This document shows positions 35,901 through 42,160 of a stretch of DNA of 64,000 nt, piece after piece. Source of the DNA: Agapetus fuscipes (Eukaryota; Arthropoda; Insecta; Trichoptera; Glossosomatidae). The translations under genes and the position numbers were made by a program. The notes beneath the pieces are model-generated. The model ran no database searches, was not told the DNA's origin, and worked only from the letters and a program-made list of their open reading frames with translations. The stretch covers positions 7,068,001-7,132,000 of the forward strand of contig OX637345.1 of the NCBI GenBank assembly GCA_951799405.1. The letters run 5' to 3'. Position 1 is the stretch's first letter. Each line of letters opens with the position of its first letter.

Positions 35901-38900
35901 GCGCTGTTTCAGTTTTCATCCATTTTTAATGGTAAAACGTTGTTGAGTTTCAACGTAATGTTTTCTACTTGTATCTATACCGTAAAATGTCAAACACACG
36001 AATCATAAACGTAACACATTTAAATATTTAAAAAGTTCTTCTTCCTCTTTTTTAATTTAGCTCTTTCTATATGTGATTCACAAAAAACTTTAATCGATTT
36101 GTTTTTTAAGAAAACACTATTTTTTTTATAAATAAACACTGTTCTCTATTTTCACATACAATATATTTAAAATTAAATTACAATATGACGAACGTTTTCG
36201 ACTTAGCTAGTCATCATTTATATTGTCGTTCGTTATTTTGTAATTTAAATTTAATACATTGTATGTGAAAATAAAAACAGGGTTTATATATATAAAAAAT
36301 ATTTTCACAGTGTTAATGCACAAACCATAAAAAAAACTTTAAGCTCATATATCCTGAGATGAGGACGTCCAGCCATCTTTCCACCTTTAGGAGGTCTTCC
36401 AGTTGTGCGTTGACCTATTGGCATTTCATTAGCTACGATGTGTGCGAGTCTTTCATGACTCATTCTGGAGACATGATCCATCCAAAATTGCCTCCTGAAG
36501 CATTATTCAGCTAAATCCCTTACACTTTGGATATCAATCCAAGTCGGAGCTTGTTAGCGCTTGCGTAAAAAACTCCATAGATAAAAAATCTGAGGACATT
36601 TTTTTTTTGGACACGAATCGTTATCTCGTCGCCTTAAGGTCGTAAGGAATTTAGCAGAATAGCGCTTCTGGATCCTGTACCCTGAGTACGAGTTGCAAAA
36701 TATGAGTAAAGTAAAGTTTACGGAAAGTATTAAAGAGTGGTTTTCCCCAAAATCTGCCATTTTTGTTTGTTTGAACTTAATTTCCTTCATCACTGTAACT
36801 CTTTTGCTAAGACCATAAAGTGTAAGAAACAAAAACGGCAGATTTTGGGGAAAATCACTCTTTAATACTTTCCGTAAACGTTTCTTTAATCAAGTTTTGC
36901 AACTCGTACTAAGGGTACAGGCTCCATCTCGCTATGTCCTCTATTTCACAGGTTTTTCGTATGTGGTCATTGCGGATGCGATCTCGCAATGTTCTGGTTG
37001 TTATTGACGTTCAATATTAAAAAAATAAAAGACACAGAATAATGTTAAAATGTATCAGTAACTCTGTCGCCATTCCGCTTGGAGTAGCCAAAGTCTATGC
37101 AAAGCTACCTCCACTTTTTCCTATCCTTGAATCAAAGGAAGCTCTTAGAATGATCAAAGGCAGAGCATTGCGAGATAGCATCAGCAATGACCGCATACAA
37201 AAATCCTGTGAAATAGACGACATAGTGAGATGGAGCAGATCCAGGAGAGATCATGTCTCCAGTATGAATCACGTACACATCGAAATTTTTCGAATTTACA
37301 CTGTTTTTACGCCGTCAAGATACGCAAGAATAAAATATTATTATTTTTAGCTTCCTGCAATTCTCTTATATCGATGTCTAAAAACTCACTGTCTAGTTGC
37401 AATTTGCAACAAAATATTTTATACACTACTATTAACGATTTCCTTATTACTTTGAAAGTAATTTAATGCACGCATGGATATACTATGTTAATATCATATT
37501 TTAATGAACATAAAATATTACACTAAAAAAAAAGGTCAAAAACAACTAAAAATGTGATGGTTTAGAGTTGTAAAGGTCCTTGAGGTGTGAACTAGAAGAA
37601 AACAGATACATATTATGACTCTTGACATGACTCTTGTATCGCAGAGAAAGTGCCTTGTTGTGCTAGCTATTTCAGCTATTTGTCCCTGCTGGTCGCCATC
37701 ATCTTGTAAAGGCAGTGCCTTGTTGTGCTAGTCATTTGTCTCTGCTGGTCGCCATCGTCTTGTAAAGGCAGTGCCTTTTTGTGCTAATCATCTGTCTCTG
37801 CTGGTCGCCATCGTCTTGTAAAGGCAGTGCCTTGTTGTGCTAGCTACATTTTGTCTGTGTGGACTGTCCAAGATCACATTCTAATGTGTAACATATCGAG
37901 TACGCTGTTTAGCTTGATTAATATTCTTGGCTAACGCAGCACTCAATTTCCTTTTCGATAATGCAAATCATAATAGTTTTGGTGTTGCAATCTGCTTTCA
38001 GAATGTGAAAGTTTCGGTAAATTAACAAGCGTAATTGATTTAAAATATTTAGGGCATCCTTAACCGTCGTACAACGGCGTGCTTCGATAGTTCATCATCC
38101 CTGCCACTGAGTTCTGCTACCTTGCTCTGGGTCTTCCCTCTGCCCTGCATCTTTGAAGATCTGCCATCACAACAGCTATCCTTTCCATGCTCTGATTGTC
38201 CATTTTGTTCTCCGAAACACTCAACAAATAATTCTTACTGTGTTCGGCAGAAACCAGAGCCAAAACACTGATTGAAGAGCCACTAAGATGGTTTAAAGTG
38301 TGCATGGAAGGTGTGCATTTTCAATTGCTTTTGCCTGTTCCTCTGGCCTGTAACCATTTCTAACTAAGATCGGTGATCTTCATGGCTAGTTTCACTTTAG
38401 ATTCCGCAGCTCTAAATAATGTGTTTTTATTGAACTATTGTGGCAGGTTCTTCAGTTACGATGTACTTCGGCATTTTTGAGTTCTTCTCCTCTCCATAAG
38501 ATGGAGACGTCGGGATTTCTTATTCCTCACATTATGGCCGAAGCACATCAGCTTTCTCTGTTTGATGGTTGGCAGAAGTTCTTTATTGGTATTCATGCAT
38601 CGGAGGGTGTTCTTCGTTGCTGACCCTTTCACGCCATGAGATCCGTAGCATTTTACGATCGGTAAACACCCATTTCAAACGTGCCTGTGTGAGCGTCCAT
38701 CCCTTAATTCCTTACAAAGCAACTTGGGATGACATACCGCATTGTCTCATGAATGTCATTCTTACAATATTTTGACCAATCCGTAGTCTAGTGGTAACGC
38801 TTCGGACTCGTAATTGTAACGTCGTGGGTTCGAATCCCGGCGAAGCACAACAAATATACCATTTTATTTTAAAATATGCTCTTCGCTGGGTTGAAAAATT

Positions 38901-41900
38901 CATATGCCTTTACCAAAGACCAGTCACGAAAGCTCCATCCAGCCTTACAGCAACTGGGTCTTGCTTGAGTATTGGCGCTTTCTATAGCGACGGCCAAGCT
39001 TGCAGAGGGCTCTTGGGGTATGATTCAAACAAAAACAGCGCTCACCAAATAACTCATCCTAATATTATTATGAACAGAGCCTGTATGAAGAAGGTTATAA
39101 CTAGAGGAAATAAAAGAAGTGTGTAAGGTAGAAATAAATGGCGGTTGATCTGCGATGTTGGCGGCTAGGGTTTTTTAAATTAGAATTTGTTTTCTGTTAG
39201 TTTTTTATGTCCATACATGTTATAATTTGTTGCTATTAAAAATGTAATTTGTTGTGTATGTTCCTTGATTATAGGTTAGTATGCGGCTGACCACCCATGC
39301 TGTAGAAAATGGTTCACTTTGCCAGTGTCACCCCTGTTTTAGGGAAGGTCGGCAGGAGTTGCAGGGTGTATGTTCATTTGAGATTCGGGTTTTTATATTG
39401 TAGGACCACATGCGGCATGTTTAAGCGCGAACTTATATGTGTCTGTTTGTGAAAATGCATATAATGTGAAAATCTAATGTTACATATAGTTTGCAACTTA
39501 GATTAGATTAGAACTGTCGTTATCAAAACTATGTGCATGTCTGTCAGGCTATTTCGAGTTATTTTTTACATCGACAGACTACAATTCATTGCATTAACTT
39601 AATACCACGTTGTCAAGAGTAGAAATAGAAGATTGTTCGTCAACGACTTTAATGCCAGGTATTACTTTGACCGTGGCACTTGCCCAAAGGTAATTGTTAA
39701 AGCGACCATCGGACTTGCTTTCTCTTACACGCTACAAGTGGACTGCCCACTGGTCTATGGAGTAGAACTCTTGTCTTTTTGTGCTCCTAATTTCAAGATG
39801 GTTGCCCCAGACTACGACCATCAACATTAGATGTTTTTTATAGAAAATAAACTAGATAACACAGCTCACGATTTCTTTAGCCTTGATTACATTTTCCATG
39901 GATGCACAAGCCATTTACGTCTCTAATACATTTCTGTACACTTTTGATTTATGTCTGATCATGTTTCATTTTTAGAGTAAGTACCTACCTTCTTACATTA
40001 TTTTTTTACTAAGCATATTTGAACGTAGGTATCCTAGTTGCAGTTAGAAACACCTTTAGAATAGGTTAGTCATTTATTTTGTTAGGTCAGATACAGATTT
40101 GATTGGGACAAAATAAAATAAAATTCTTGATTTTTGTTAAACTTTTTTATTAAACATGTATTTTGTATTTATCACACTTTCGAAAAAACTAGATTGCCAC
40201 CTTCGATTCTATACAACTTGGATTTGAAAGTACCTTTTAGAACCTTTCTTATTAATAAAAAAAAAATACTTTACATGTGAGGTGAACACTTAAATAATCT
40301 CTTAAAAAGTATCTATTGTACTAACCAGAAAACTAATCGTAGATTTAAGACTACATATAAAATAGTGTTGTAGTAAATTCATATTGTTTTGCGGAAAACT
40401 TTCTACTTTCAATCTTTAAAACGGTAACTCTTGTTTATAAATGTAGGTAAACGCTTGATCATCACAAATTGTCAACAGTCCATCATTATTTTCAGTATGA
40501 GATCAGATTGTACCAAATTACAGATCACGATTTCTTATGCTATAATCTTTTGCTATGATTACAGACATTTAGCATTATTCCGAGTCAGTTGAACCCATAG
40601 TAAACCGTAAAATATTAGTCCTCCCTACTTCATTTTTCTTCAGAAAAAAAATTAATGTCATTTTTATAAGAAAGTTTCTACCTACCTAATTGAATTTTTT
40701 ATAATGTTGTGTTTTTACCCCTGATTATTATTAAGTTTCGAATCGAAAACATCAAGTTGGTATCTATCAAAAGATAACAAACATTCCATTTTCAAAAATT
40801 TCAACTCTGATTCAGCTCTGAACACTACACTTTCTTTGCATTCCATACCATGTGTATTACACTTTATTTAGGTTGGTTCAACATGTGTGGAGTGCCGGAA
40901 CCCTAAATCCCAATAACCTGCGCATTCTTTGGCCGGTGCATACAGGTGACCCCGATTTCTACATCCAACGTATTATAATTATTAATTATTATTATTATTA
41001 TTTGTTAGCTGCCTACCTGGCGCACAGGTGCGCCGGCGCATAAAAGAAACGGCCACCATTGCGGAAATACAATTTAAAAACACATTTTGAAAAAAGAACG
41101 AATGGAATGTACTATATCTACGACATGAATAAAAATAGGCGTGTAAAATAAAATGCAGTTGAGTAGGTATAAAATACTTAAAGTTTTTACAAAGATGTAG
41201 TGATGATACTTTTTTATATTTAAAAGAATAAAAATAATGTTTTTGAGGGTCATGACCTCGTGAAACTTGCTTCCTTTACTTTTGACAGCATACCTATATT
41301 TTTTGTAGTAAAAGCATTTTACATATATAATATTATGTAGGCGCAAAAAACTCGGCACAAAATTCTAACATCGCAGGTCTATGTAACTTGAATCCTTAGC
41401 CACCAATAACGAAATATTAGTGTAGGTGCCTTTTGCCTAGTAACCCGGCAGTGTGACGTAACATTTTTGTAACCAAAATGAATTTGTGCTGATTCCACTA
41501 GGAAACTGTAAAAAAAATGTACAAGTAGGGATGCAATGTTGATAAGCTGTTACAAAATTAAATTTCTCCACCAAAGAAAAAACGAAATGTTTTTTTCCTT
41601 ATCAACGATGAACAGAGTTTAATCATGTTTTAATATTTTTATTCTACCTTTTAAAATTATTTGAAGGTGTGTAGATGTATTTTTTCATGCGAAGTAAATT
41701 ATTCGGATTAAAATTCATATTTCATAATGTTAACAAGGCTTAAAATAGTATTGAAATAACAATTAAGTAGGTAGGTAAAATTTTATTTGTAAATATTATA
41801 TGTAAACTTCAAAAGTGATGAATATTAATTGAACGAGAAGATTTAATTGTTTTAAGAATTCTAGACGTAGGGAAAAAAACCTAGGTGAAAAAACTACCTA

Positions 41901-42160
41901 TATTTTATACATAATGAGAACCAAAAAACTTTTAAACTGAGTGGTTACTTTTTTTTTAATGTTTACGAATATTTTATTTTTTAAAAATTAAAGTTATTAA
42001 AAAGGTAGGAAAAAAATACTTTAAAGGTTCATACCTGGATATTCGTCCTTTTCACTTCAATATAAAGCCAATTATCCGTAGAAAAAGCGATTGCCATCAA
42101 AGCCACTGATACAATGGCCGTGATGGTTGCTAAAGACAGAGTAACAGCTGAACAAGGCAT
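8817..42160 (-). CDS. Claudin-superfamily tetraspan membrane protein gene, 5' part (exons 1-2; gene continues beyond left edge)
   Basis: Two exons join in frame: exon 1 at 42035-42160 (42 codons, phase 0) and exon 2 at 8817-8946 (43 codons plus 1 nt). The predicted N-terminus has a hydrophobic segment at residues 5-26, then DNW and, in exon 2, the GLFRIC block at residues 72-77. This matches the PMP22/claudin plan of TM1 followed by an extracellular loop with W and GLW-x-C. Family members build or regulate cell junctions or modify membrane channels; which subfamily this is I cannot say. Intron 1 is 33,088 bp and full of repeats. TM2-TM4 must lie left of position 1. The 5' end faces the NUDCD3-like gene. 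The family call is inference from motif and topology; the joining of the two exons is inferred from phase and content. Confidence 0.72.
9001..9290 (-). mobile_element. S1 SINE
   Basis: The reverse strand carries the S1 head near 9290 (cctgtgcgtggtctagtggt) and the body to ttggtaagcactg at the left. Diverged. Confidence 0.65.
9985..10380 (+). mobile_element. LINE RT C-terminal fragment, RTE-like
   Basis: The frame reads RRIEAFEICLYRKMLRISWR, VTNEEVLQRM and LPTINQRKLVYSG before a stop. The 3' end is atgatgatcgccgatcttcg plus GAAGAAG. A minus copy lies at 38345-38700. Confidence 0.7.
10502..10580 (+). repeat. 79-bp direct repeat, left copy
   Basis: Identical to 10945-11023 by eye. It brackets the S4 element. 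It begins tcgtatttgctcgaagc and ends atcacctata. Confidence 0.85.
10581..10944 (+). mobile_element. S4 tRNA-like SINE flanked by 79-bp direct repeats
   Basis: The tRNA-like part at about 10808-10875 has ggtcgatggtgcagt and gggttcaatccca (B box). A second copy, without the long flanks, is at 13763-14120. Confidence 0.65.
10945..11023 (+). repeat. 79-bp direct repeat, right copy
   Basis: Same 79 bp as 10502-10580. It could be a very long target-site duplication or a product of recombination. Confidence 0.85.
11240..11345 (-). repeat. S3 SINE 3' fragment
   Basis: agatttgtgaagagcaatgc followed by ctgcctggccagaaacagg is the reverse-strand tail of S3. Confidence 0.6.
11346..12043. other. AT-rich intron, nothing supported
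   Basis: A plus frame runs through 11258-11656, but its composition is that of AT-rich non-coding DNA. Confidence 0.3.
12044..12260 (-). mobile_element. S3 SINE
   Basis: It has tttgtgaagagcaatgca, ctgaccaaaaataggt, and a B-box-like cgggtttcgagcc in reverse orientation. Confidence 0.6.
12479..12720. mobile_element. Palindromic MITE, 242 bp
   Basis: The ends gtacccttagtacgagttg and caactcgtactaagggtac are exact inverts. The arms remain complementary inward (aagtttacgg / ccgtaaactt; tgccatttttgttt / aaacaaaaacggca). A second 242-bp copy is at 36677-36918, and a fragment is at 57138-57250. Confidence 0.85.
12955..13150 (-). mobile_element. LT element (LINE 3'-tail family)
   Basis: It contains the family phrases atgcatgcccacaag, ccgcctttccctgaaacc and tttttacagcacggg in reverse orientation. 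Truncated at the family's usual 5' edge. Confidence 0.65.
13240..13585 (+). mobile_element. S1 SINE with alternative tail
   Basis: Head gaccggtccgtagtctagtg and ggttcgaattc; body as usual to gatcaatctcgtaa. It then has a tail with cacctctgcggcactac and agagtctctgaaatct, shared with the copy at 44964-45290. Confidence 0.7.
13763..14120 (+). mobile_element. S4 tRNA-like SINE, second copy
   Basis: Nearly the same as 10585-10940, including ggtcgatggcgcagt and gggttcaatcccacc. Confidence 0.7.
14206..14410 (+). mobile_element. LT element
   Basis: It runs from tgtaaaaaatggttcac to tttgcagcttagattaga. It lacks the usual first 35 bp. Confidence 0.75.
14413..14884 (-). mobile_element. LT element split by a second LT copy
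   Basis: The minus-strand copy reads ataagtcaaggaaca at its 5' edge (14884) and tctataacctctataatct near its 3' end. It is interrupted by a plus-strand copy at 14643-14842. Confidence 0.75.
14643..14842 (+). mobile_element. LT element inserted into another LT, GGTGGT duplication
   Basis: The insert ends in gattagattagattag and is bracketed by GGTGGT at 14637-14642 and 14843-14848. This is a short target-site duplication, direct evidence of movement. Confidence 0.75.
14942..15196 (-). mobile_element. LT element
   Basis: Full 5' edge (ataagtcaaggaataag at the right end) and an ataatctaagttgcaagg 3' region at the left. Confidence 0.75.
15200..15948. other. Intron DNA, nothing recognised
   Basis: No coding frame or known family visible. 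Confidence 0.3.
15949..16150 (+). repeat. Fold-back element with hammerhead-like core
   Basis: The arms gaagagttgctttccgg (15969) and ccggaaagcaactctcc (16121) are inverted. Between them lies CTGAAGA, a GCCCAT/ATGGGC stem and GAAAC (about 16051-16081). The cleavage-site part is not canonical. A fragment of the same core occurs at 52555-52590. Confidence 0.5.
16190..16310 (-). repeat. LT element, 3' half
   Basis: ctatctaagttgcaaatata, atgcatgcccacaagcag and gccacatgtgaactcac in reverse orientation. Confidence 0.6.
16558..16862 (-). mobile_element. S2 SINE unit
   Basis: It has the tRNA-like start at right (cgataactccgctggtaaag on the reverse strand), a gggttcgaatccca B box and the usual body with ccgaagggtttg. 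Confidence 0.7.
17550..17775 (+). mobile_element. S3 SINE
   Basis: gtgctattgccacggcg, ggttcgagccacgg, tttgaccataacattgacc and ggccaggcaaaataggttgg in order. Confidence 0.65.
17795..18142 (+). mobile_element. Dimeric SINE (5'-truncated S1 + S2)
   Basis: The S1 3' part ends gatcaagctcgtaaaaa and joins ggtcgatagctcaattgg of S2, the same junction as at 1728. Confidence 0.75.
18143..18385 (-). mobile_element. S2 SINE unit
   Basis: Tail-to-tail with the dimer on its left. It reads ccaaggggtctcatgtggcg and accctagccctct on the plus strand. Confidence 0.6.
18465..18735 (-). mobile_element. LT element, diverged
   Basis: tctataatttatgatctatg, ctttccctgaaacagagg and tttttacagtataggtgg in reverse orientation. 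Confidence 0.6.
18736..19194. other. AT-rich intron, nothing recognised
   Basis: No coding or repeat signature that I can support. Confidence 0.3.
19195..19385 (+). mobile_element. LINE RT C-terminal fragment
   Basis: The plus strand reads VRWSRSRRRF, then RDRVSRMNHERLAHIVANEI and QRRAGRP with breaks. Sisters lie at 26740 (+), 36340-37010 (-) and 37130 (+). Confidence 0.65.
19470..19700 (+). mobile_element. LINE RT C-terminal fragment, CR1/Jockey style
   Basis: The frame includes FCERAFAVAAPKA, a stop, then NRLPPEVRQIADNSQLKKN, the usual 'AFxVAAPxxWNxLPxxVR' block. Decayed. Confidence 0.5.
19830..20090 (-). mobile_element. S3 SINE
   Basis: tagatttgtgaagaggactg, ctgcctggccagaaacagg, tcaaatgacccaggtgg and cccctcggccataacacc. 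Confidence 0.7.
20525..20945 (+). mobile_element. LINE 3' end (RT C-terminus plus LT tail)
   Basis: It matches the last codons of the LINE at 5761 (ggacagaaagaaatggcggt), its 3' UTR and the LT region, and ends tagattagattagata. Direct proof that LT is the 3' end of this LINE. Confidence 0.8.
20946..21110 (+). repeat. LINE 3' remnant
   Basis: aaaatcgtggctgaaaacct and atgattgccgatctaggg match the family at 10260-10378. Confidence 0.45.
21111..21750. other. Intron DNA, nothing recognised
   Basis: No supported feature. Confidence 0.3.
21751..22085. repeat. Two LT fragments in opposite orientation
   Basis: 21751-21885 (+) starts at the family's fixed edge (ccttgactgataggttgg). 21900-22085 (-) carries atgcattcccacagac and catgaaaccggtaaggc. 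Confidence 0.6.
22367..22450 (+). repeat. Dispersed repeat fragment shared with 52954-53178
   Basis: ggcgctgttatgactttgcg followed by gccttcaaactc occurs at both places. Confidence 0.6.
22485..22795 (-). mobile_element. S2 SINE unit interrupted by a 115-bp insertion
   Basis: S2 body on both sides of 22528-22650. The host sequence aagtgggagtttccctgct is restored when the insert and one GGGAGTTT are removed. Confidence 0.7.
22528..22642 (+). mobile_element. Short mobile element with degenerate hammerhead-like core, 8-bp duplication
   Basis: Bracketed by GGGAGTTT at 22520-22527 and 22643-22650. It begins tctatttacactgaagata, contains ctcacgaaactggtcgtg and ends in an A-run with aatttttattttaattcat. 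The same order of parts is seen in the palindrome at 23601-23799. Confidence 0.7.
22800..23260. other. AT-rich intron, nothing recognised
   Basis: No supported feature. Confidence 0.3.
23268..23335 (+). repeat. tRNA-like segment (SINE head or tRNA pseudogene)
   Basis: An A-box-like tagcttaggtggtagaacgc and a B-box-like cattcgatccccacc are spaced as in tRNA, but the acceptor stem does not pair. Not a functional tRNA. Confidence 0.4.
23337..23582 (-). mobile_element. LT element
   Basis: Right edge ataagtcaaggaaatt; left tctagaatctaagatgc; contains tctctgaaacaggggtgac. Confidence 0.75.
23601..23799. repeat. Perfect 80-bp inverted repeat with 39-bp centre
   Basis: 23601-23680 is the exact reverse complement of 23720-23799 by eye. 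The arms run from ttcaataaaataaaaattgc to gggagaagcagtacc. The arms plus centre hold, on the minus strand, one hammerhead-ribozyme-like motif. Looks like two short elements head-to-head. Confidence 0.92.
23652..23696 (-). ncRNA. Hammerhead-ribozyme-like motif
   Basis: Minus strand, 5' to 3': ACAC (stem I), CTGAAGA (core, 23692-23686), one extra T, GGGAG...CTCCC (stem II), GAA, AC-TG-GT (2-bp stem III), C at 23656 as predicted cleavage nucleotide, and GTGT (stem I partner). All core positions of the hammerhead consensus CUGANGA...GAAA...UH are present; the extra base after the core and the tiny stem III are deviations. Activity is unknown. Confidence 0.5.
23820..24255. other. Intron DNA, nothing recognised
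   Basis: No supported feature. Confidence 0.3.
24266..24505 (+). mobile_element. LT element
   Basis: It starts at the fixed edge ccttgacttttaggttgg and ends tttgcagcttagacttag. Confidence 0.75.
24640..25320. other. Intron DNA with a weak LINE trace
   Basis: 24910-24960 (+) reads INDFLYLGTAIN, like the 'FxYLGS' block of LINE RTs. Nothing else is supported. Confidence 0.3.
25440..25698 (-). mobile_element. LT element
   Basis: Right edge ataagtcaaggaataat; left aatctataatctaatttgc; nearly the same as 14942-15196. Confidence 0.75.
25705..25885. repeat. Imperfect fold-back sequence
   Basis: aatgtaaaaaatatta and tttttttacatta form the outer ends, and ctcgagtgctttcggtgtt is repeated as ctcgagcgcttccggtgtt. 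Unassigned. Confidence 0.35.
25886..26739. other. AT-rich intron, nothing recognised
   Basis: No supported feature. Confidence 0.3.
26740..26945 (+). mobile_element. LINE RT C-terminal fragment
   Basis: It reads MRWSRSRRQFKRDHVSRMSH then ERLAHIVANKMSIGQRSAGR, same family as 19195 and 37130. Confidence 0.7.
26946..28260. other. Intron DNA, mostly unassigned
   Basis: At 27630-27665 the minus strand carries GAAACCGGTC followed by GTGG with an upstream CCAC, a relic of the hammerhead-like family lacking the CTGANGA core. No exon is supported. Confidence 0.3.
28301..28443. mobile_element. M5 TIR element, copy 1
   Basis: cttaccgtatctatttgaag and its near inverse cttcaaatagattcggtaa flank a body with acggtgtatcaacagctgat. 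Other copies: 52692 and 59240. Confidence 0.7.
28490..28700 (+). repeat. Dispersed repeat shared with 44200-44440
   Basis: ggtgattgatgttggttttg and ggattaaattggg occur on both sides of the MITE insertion at 44232, dating that insertion as later. Confidence 0.5.
28745..29204. other. Intron DNA, nothing recognised
   Basis: No supported feature. Confidence 0.3.
29205..29400 (-). mobile_element. S3 SINE
   Basis: tagatttgtggaaaggaatg, ttgcctggccag, gcgagattcgaaccaacg and cgcggccataacaccg. Very like 59490-59690. Confidence 0.7.
29410..29510 (+). repeat. LINE remnant
   Basis: gacaacgtggctggataacc to cctatttagagctgcat. Confidence 0.4.
29584..29694. mobile_element. M1 MITE, TTA duplication
   Basis: ggcccagtattttcaacgt and acgttgaaaataccg, flanked by TTA at 29581-29583 and 29695-29697. 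Confidence 0.7.
29698..30039. other. Intron DNA, nothing recognised
   Basis: No supported feature. Confidence 0.3.
30040..30150 (+). repeat. LINE RT C-terminal fragment, CR1/Jockey style
   Basis: In shifting frames it reads FLAP-LLWNALPHELRVMESA and FKSQ, the typical end block. Confidence 0.45.
30228..30480 (+). mobile_element. LT element
   Basis: It starts cctagacttatgggttgg at the fixed edge and ends tttgcaacttaagattat. Confidence 0.7.
30490..30720 (-). mobile_element. LINE RT C-terminal fragment with 3' end
   Basis: The minus strand reads AFRVAGPVEWNILLPGVKNS, then KSVGVFRGALKTHLFKKSYP and a stop. The downstream end resembles the S1 3' end (caaaaacggcgctctc), suggesting that S1 shares its tail with this LINE. 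Confidence 0.65.
31095..31335 (-). mobile_element. LT element
   Basis: Right edge ataagtcaaggaacaaa; left gaatctaagttgcaaagata. Confidence 0.75.
31336..32395. other. AT-rich intron, no gene
   Basis: A weak direct repeat (tttatcagaaaacgtgtag type, with gatgtcgatcg) is seen near 31735 and 31895. Nothing else. Confidence 0.35.
32396..32860. repeat. LT fragment (+) and S3-like fragment (-)
   Basis: 32410-32500 has atgaggctgacagcccat. 32800-32845 has tcaaggggcctgacggga with ctcgaacc, also seen at 58190. Confidence 0.45.
32870..33135 (-). mobile_element. LT element, full length with (TCTAA)n
   Basis: Four TCTAA repeats at the left (3') end and ataagtcaaggaacagt at the right. Very clean copy. Confidence 0.8.
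33136..34024. other. Intron DNA, nothing recognised
   Basis: Short plus frame at 33172-33357 is unsupported. A G-run lies at 33443-33453. Confidence 0.3.
34025..34113. repeat. Perfect 33-bp inverted repeat, 23-bp loop
   Basis: 34025-34057 and 34081-34113 are exact reverse complements (ataaaagaaaaacaac... arm). Confidence 0.88.
34520..34790 (+). mobile_element. LT element
   Basis: Starts ccttgacttataggttga; ends ttgcaacttagattagat. Confidence 0.78.
35165..35552. mobile_element. TIR element, 388 bp
   Basis: The left end ctgtaccttagttagagcat and the right end atgctctaaggtacag are inverted with one small gap. ATTT flanks both sides (35161-35164, 35553-35556). Non-autonomous DNA transposon; superfamily unclear. 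Confidence 0.65.
35553..36114. other. Intron DNA, nothing recognised
   Basis: No supported feature. Confidence 0.3.
36134..36284. repeat. Imperfect inverted repeat with hammerhead-like centre
   Basis: The arms (ctctattttcacatacaat / attgtatgtgaaaataa) surround a centre that on the minus strand reads TGATGA, then GACT/AGTC pairing, then GAAAACGTTC. Same layout as the 23.6-kb palindrome, but the core is less canonical. Confidence 0.55.
36548..36671 (-). mobile_element. MITE fragment (family of 44232-44398)
   Basis: ccttaaggtcgtaaggaatt and tagcagaatagcgcttc at the right; one TIR only. Confidence 0.6.
36677..36918. mobile_element. Palindromic MITE, 242 bp, second copy
   Basis: Ends gtaccctgagtacgagttg and caactcgtactaagggtac; body as in 12479-12720. 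Confidence 0.85.
37130..37300 (+). mobile_element. LINE RT C-terminal fragment
   Basis: It reads RMIKGRALRDSISNDRIQKS then DIVRWSRSR and RDHVSSMNH. Confidence 0.65.
37649..37845. repeat. Tandem repeat, about 3.5 units of 56-65 bp
   Basis: The anchor agtgccttgttgtgctag recurs at 37649, 37714, 37770 and 37826. Unit spacing is 65, 56 and 56 bp, with ctggtcgccatc and ttgtaaaggc in each. A related single unit (reverse) is near 44132. Confidence 0.8.
37846..38344. other. Intron DNA, nothing firm
   Basis: A minus frame at 38117-38305 has no recognisable domain. Confidence 0.3.
38345..38700 (-). mobile_element. LINE RT C-terminal fragment, RTE-like
   Basis: The minus strand reads KMLRISW-like and LLPTI-like blocks with several breaks; relative of 9985-10380. 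Confidence 0.5.
38773..39065 (+). mobile_element. S1 SINE, full length
   Basis: Head accaatccgtagtctagtgg and gggttcgaatcccgg; end ctcaccaaataactcatcc plus an ATT-rich tail. Confidence 0.78.
39066..39512 (+). mobile_element. LINE 3' end (RT C-terminus plus LT tail)
   Basis: It begins within the last RT codons (ctgtatgaagaaggttataa) and ends aacttagattagattaga. Second link between this LINE and LT. Confidence 0.8.
39513..42034. other. Start of 33-kb intron, AT-rich, no exon seen
   Basis: Nearly repeat-free by eye apart from short AT runs, unlike the rest of the intron. A plus frame at 39633-39830 has no recognisable domain. Confidence 0.4.
42035..42160 (-). CDS. Claudin-like gene, exon 1 (start codon, TM1)
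   Basis: The frame opens with ATG at 42160 in a good context (A at -3) and encodes MPCSAVTLSLATITAI followed by a hydrophobic stretch and STDNWLY. The frame is open further upstream, but only to a TTG at 42238, so 42160 is the first ATG. The donor is CAG|gtatga, directly after residue 42 (phase 0). A start immediately before TM1 is usual in the claudin superfamily. Confidence 0.75.

Larger units (their letters stand above)
36340..37010 (-). mobile_element. LINE RT fragment split by two MITEs
   Basis: The minus-strand LINE piece at 36922-37010 continues at 36340-36490 of the same family as 37130-37300. The gap holds 36548-36671 and 36677-36918. Confidence 0.65.

Noticed and set aside
39633..39830. 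Plus frame as an exon
   Set aside because: No recognisable family, no matching splice sites, and it lies in the intron of the opposite-strand gene.
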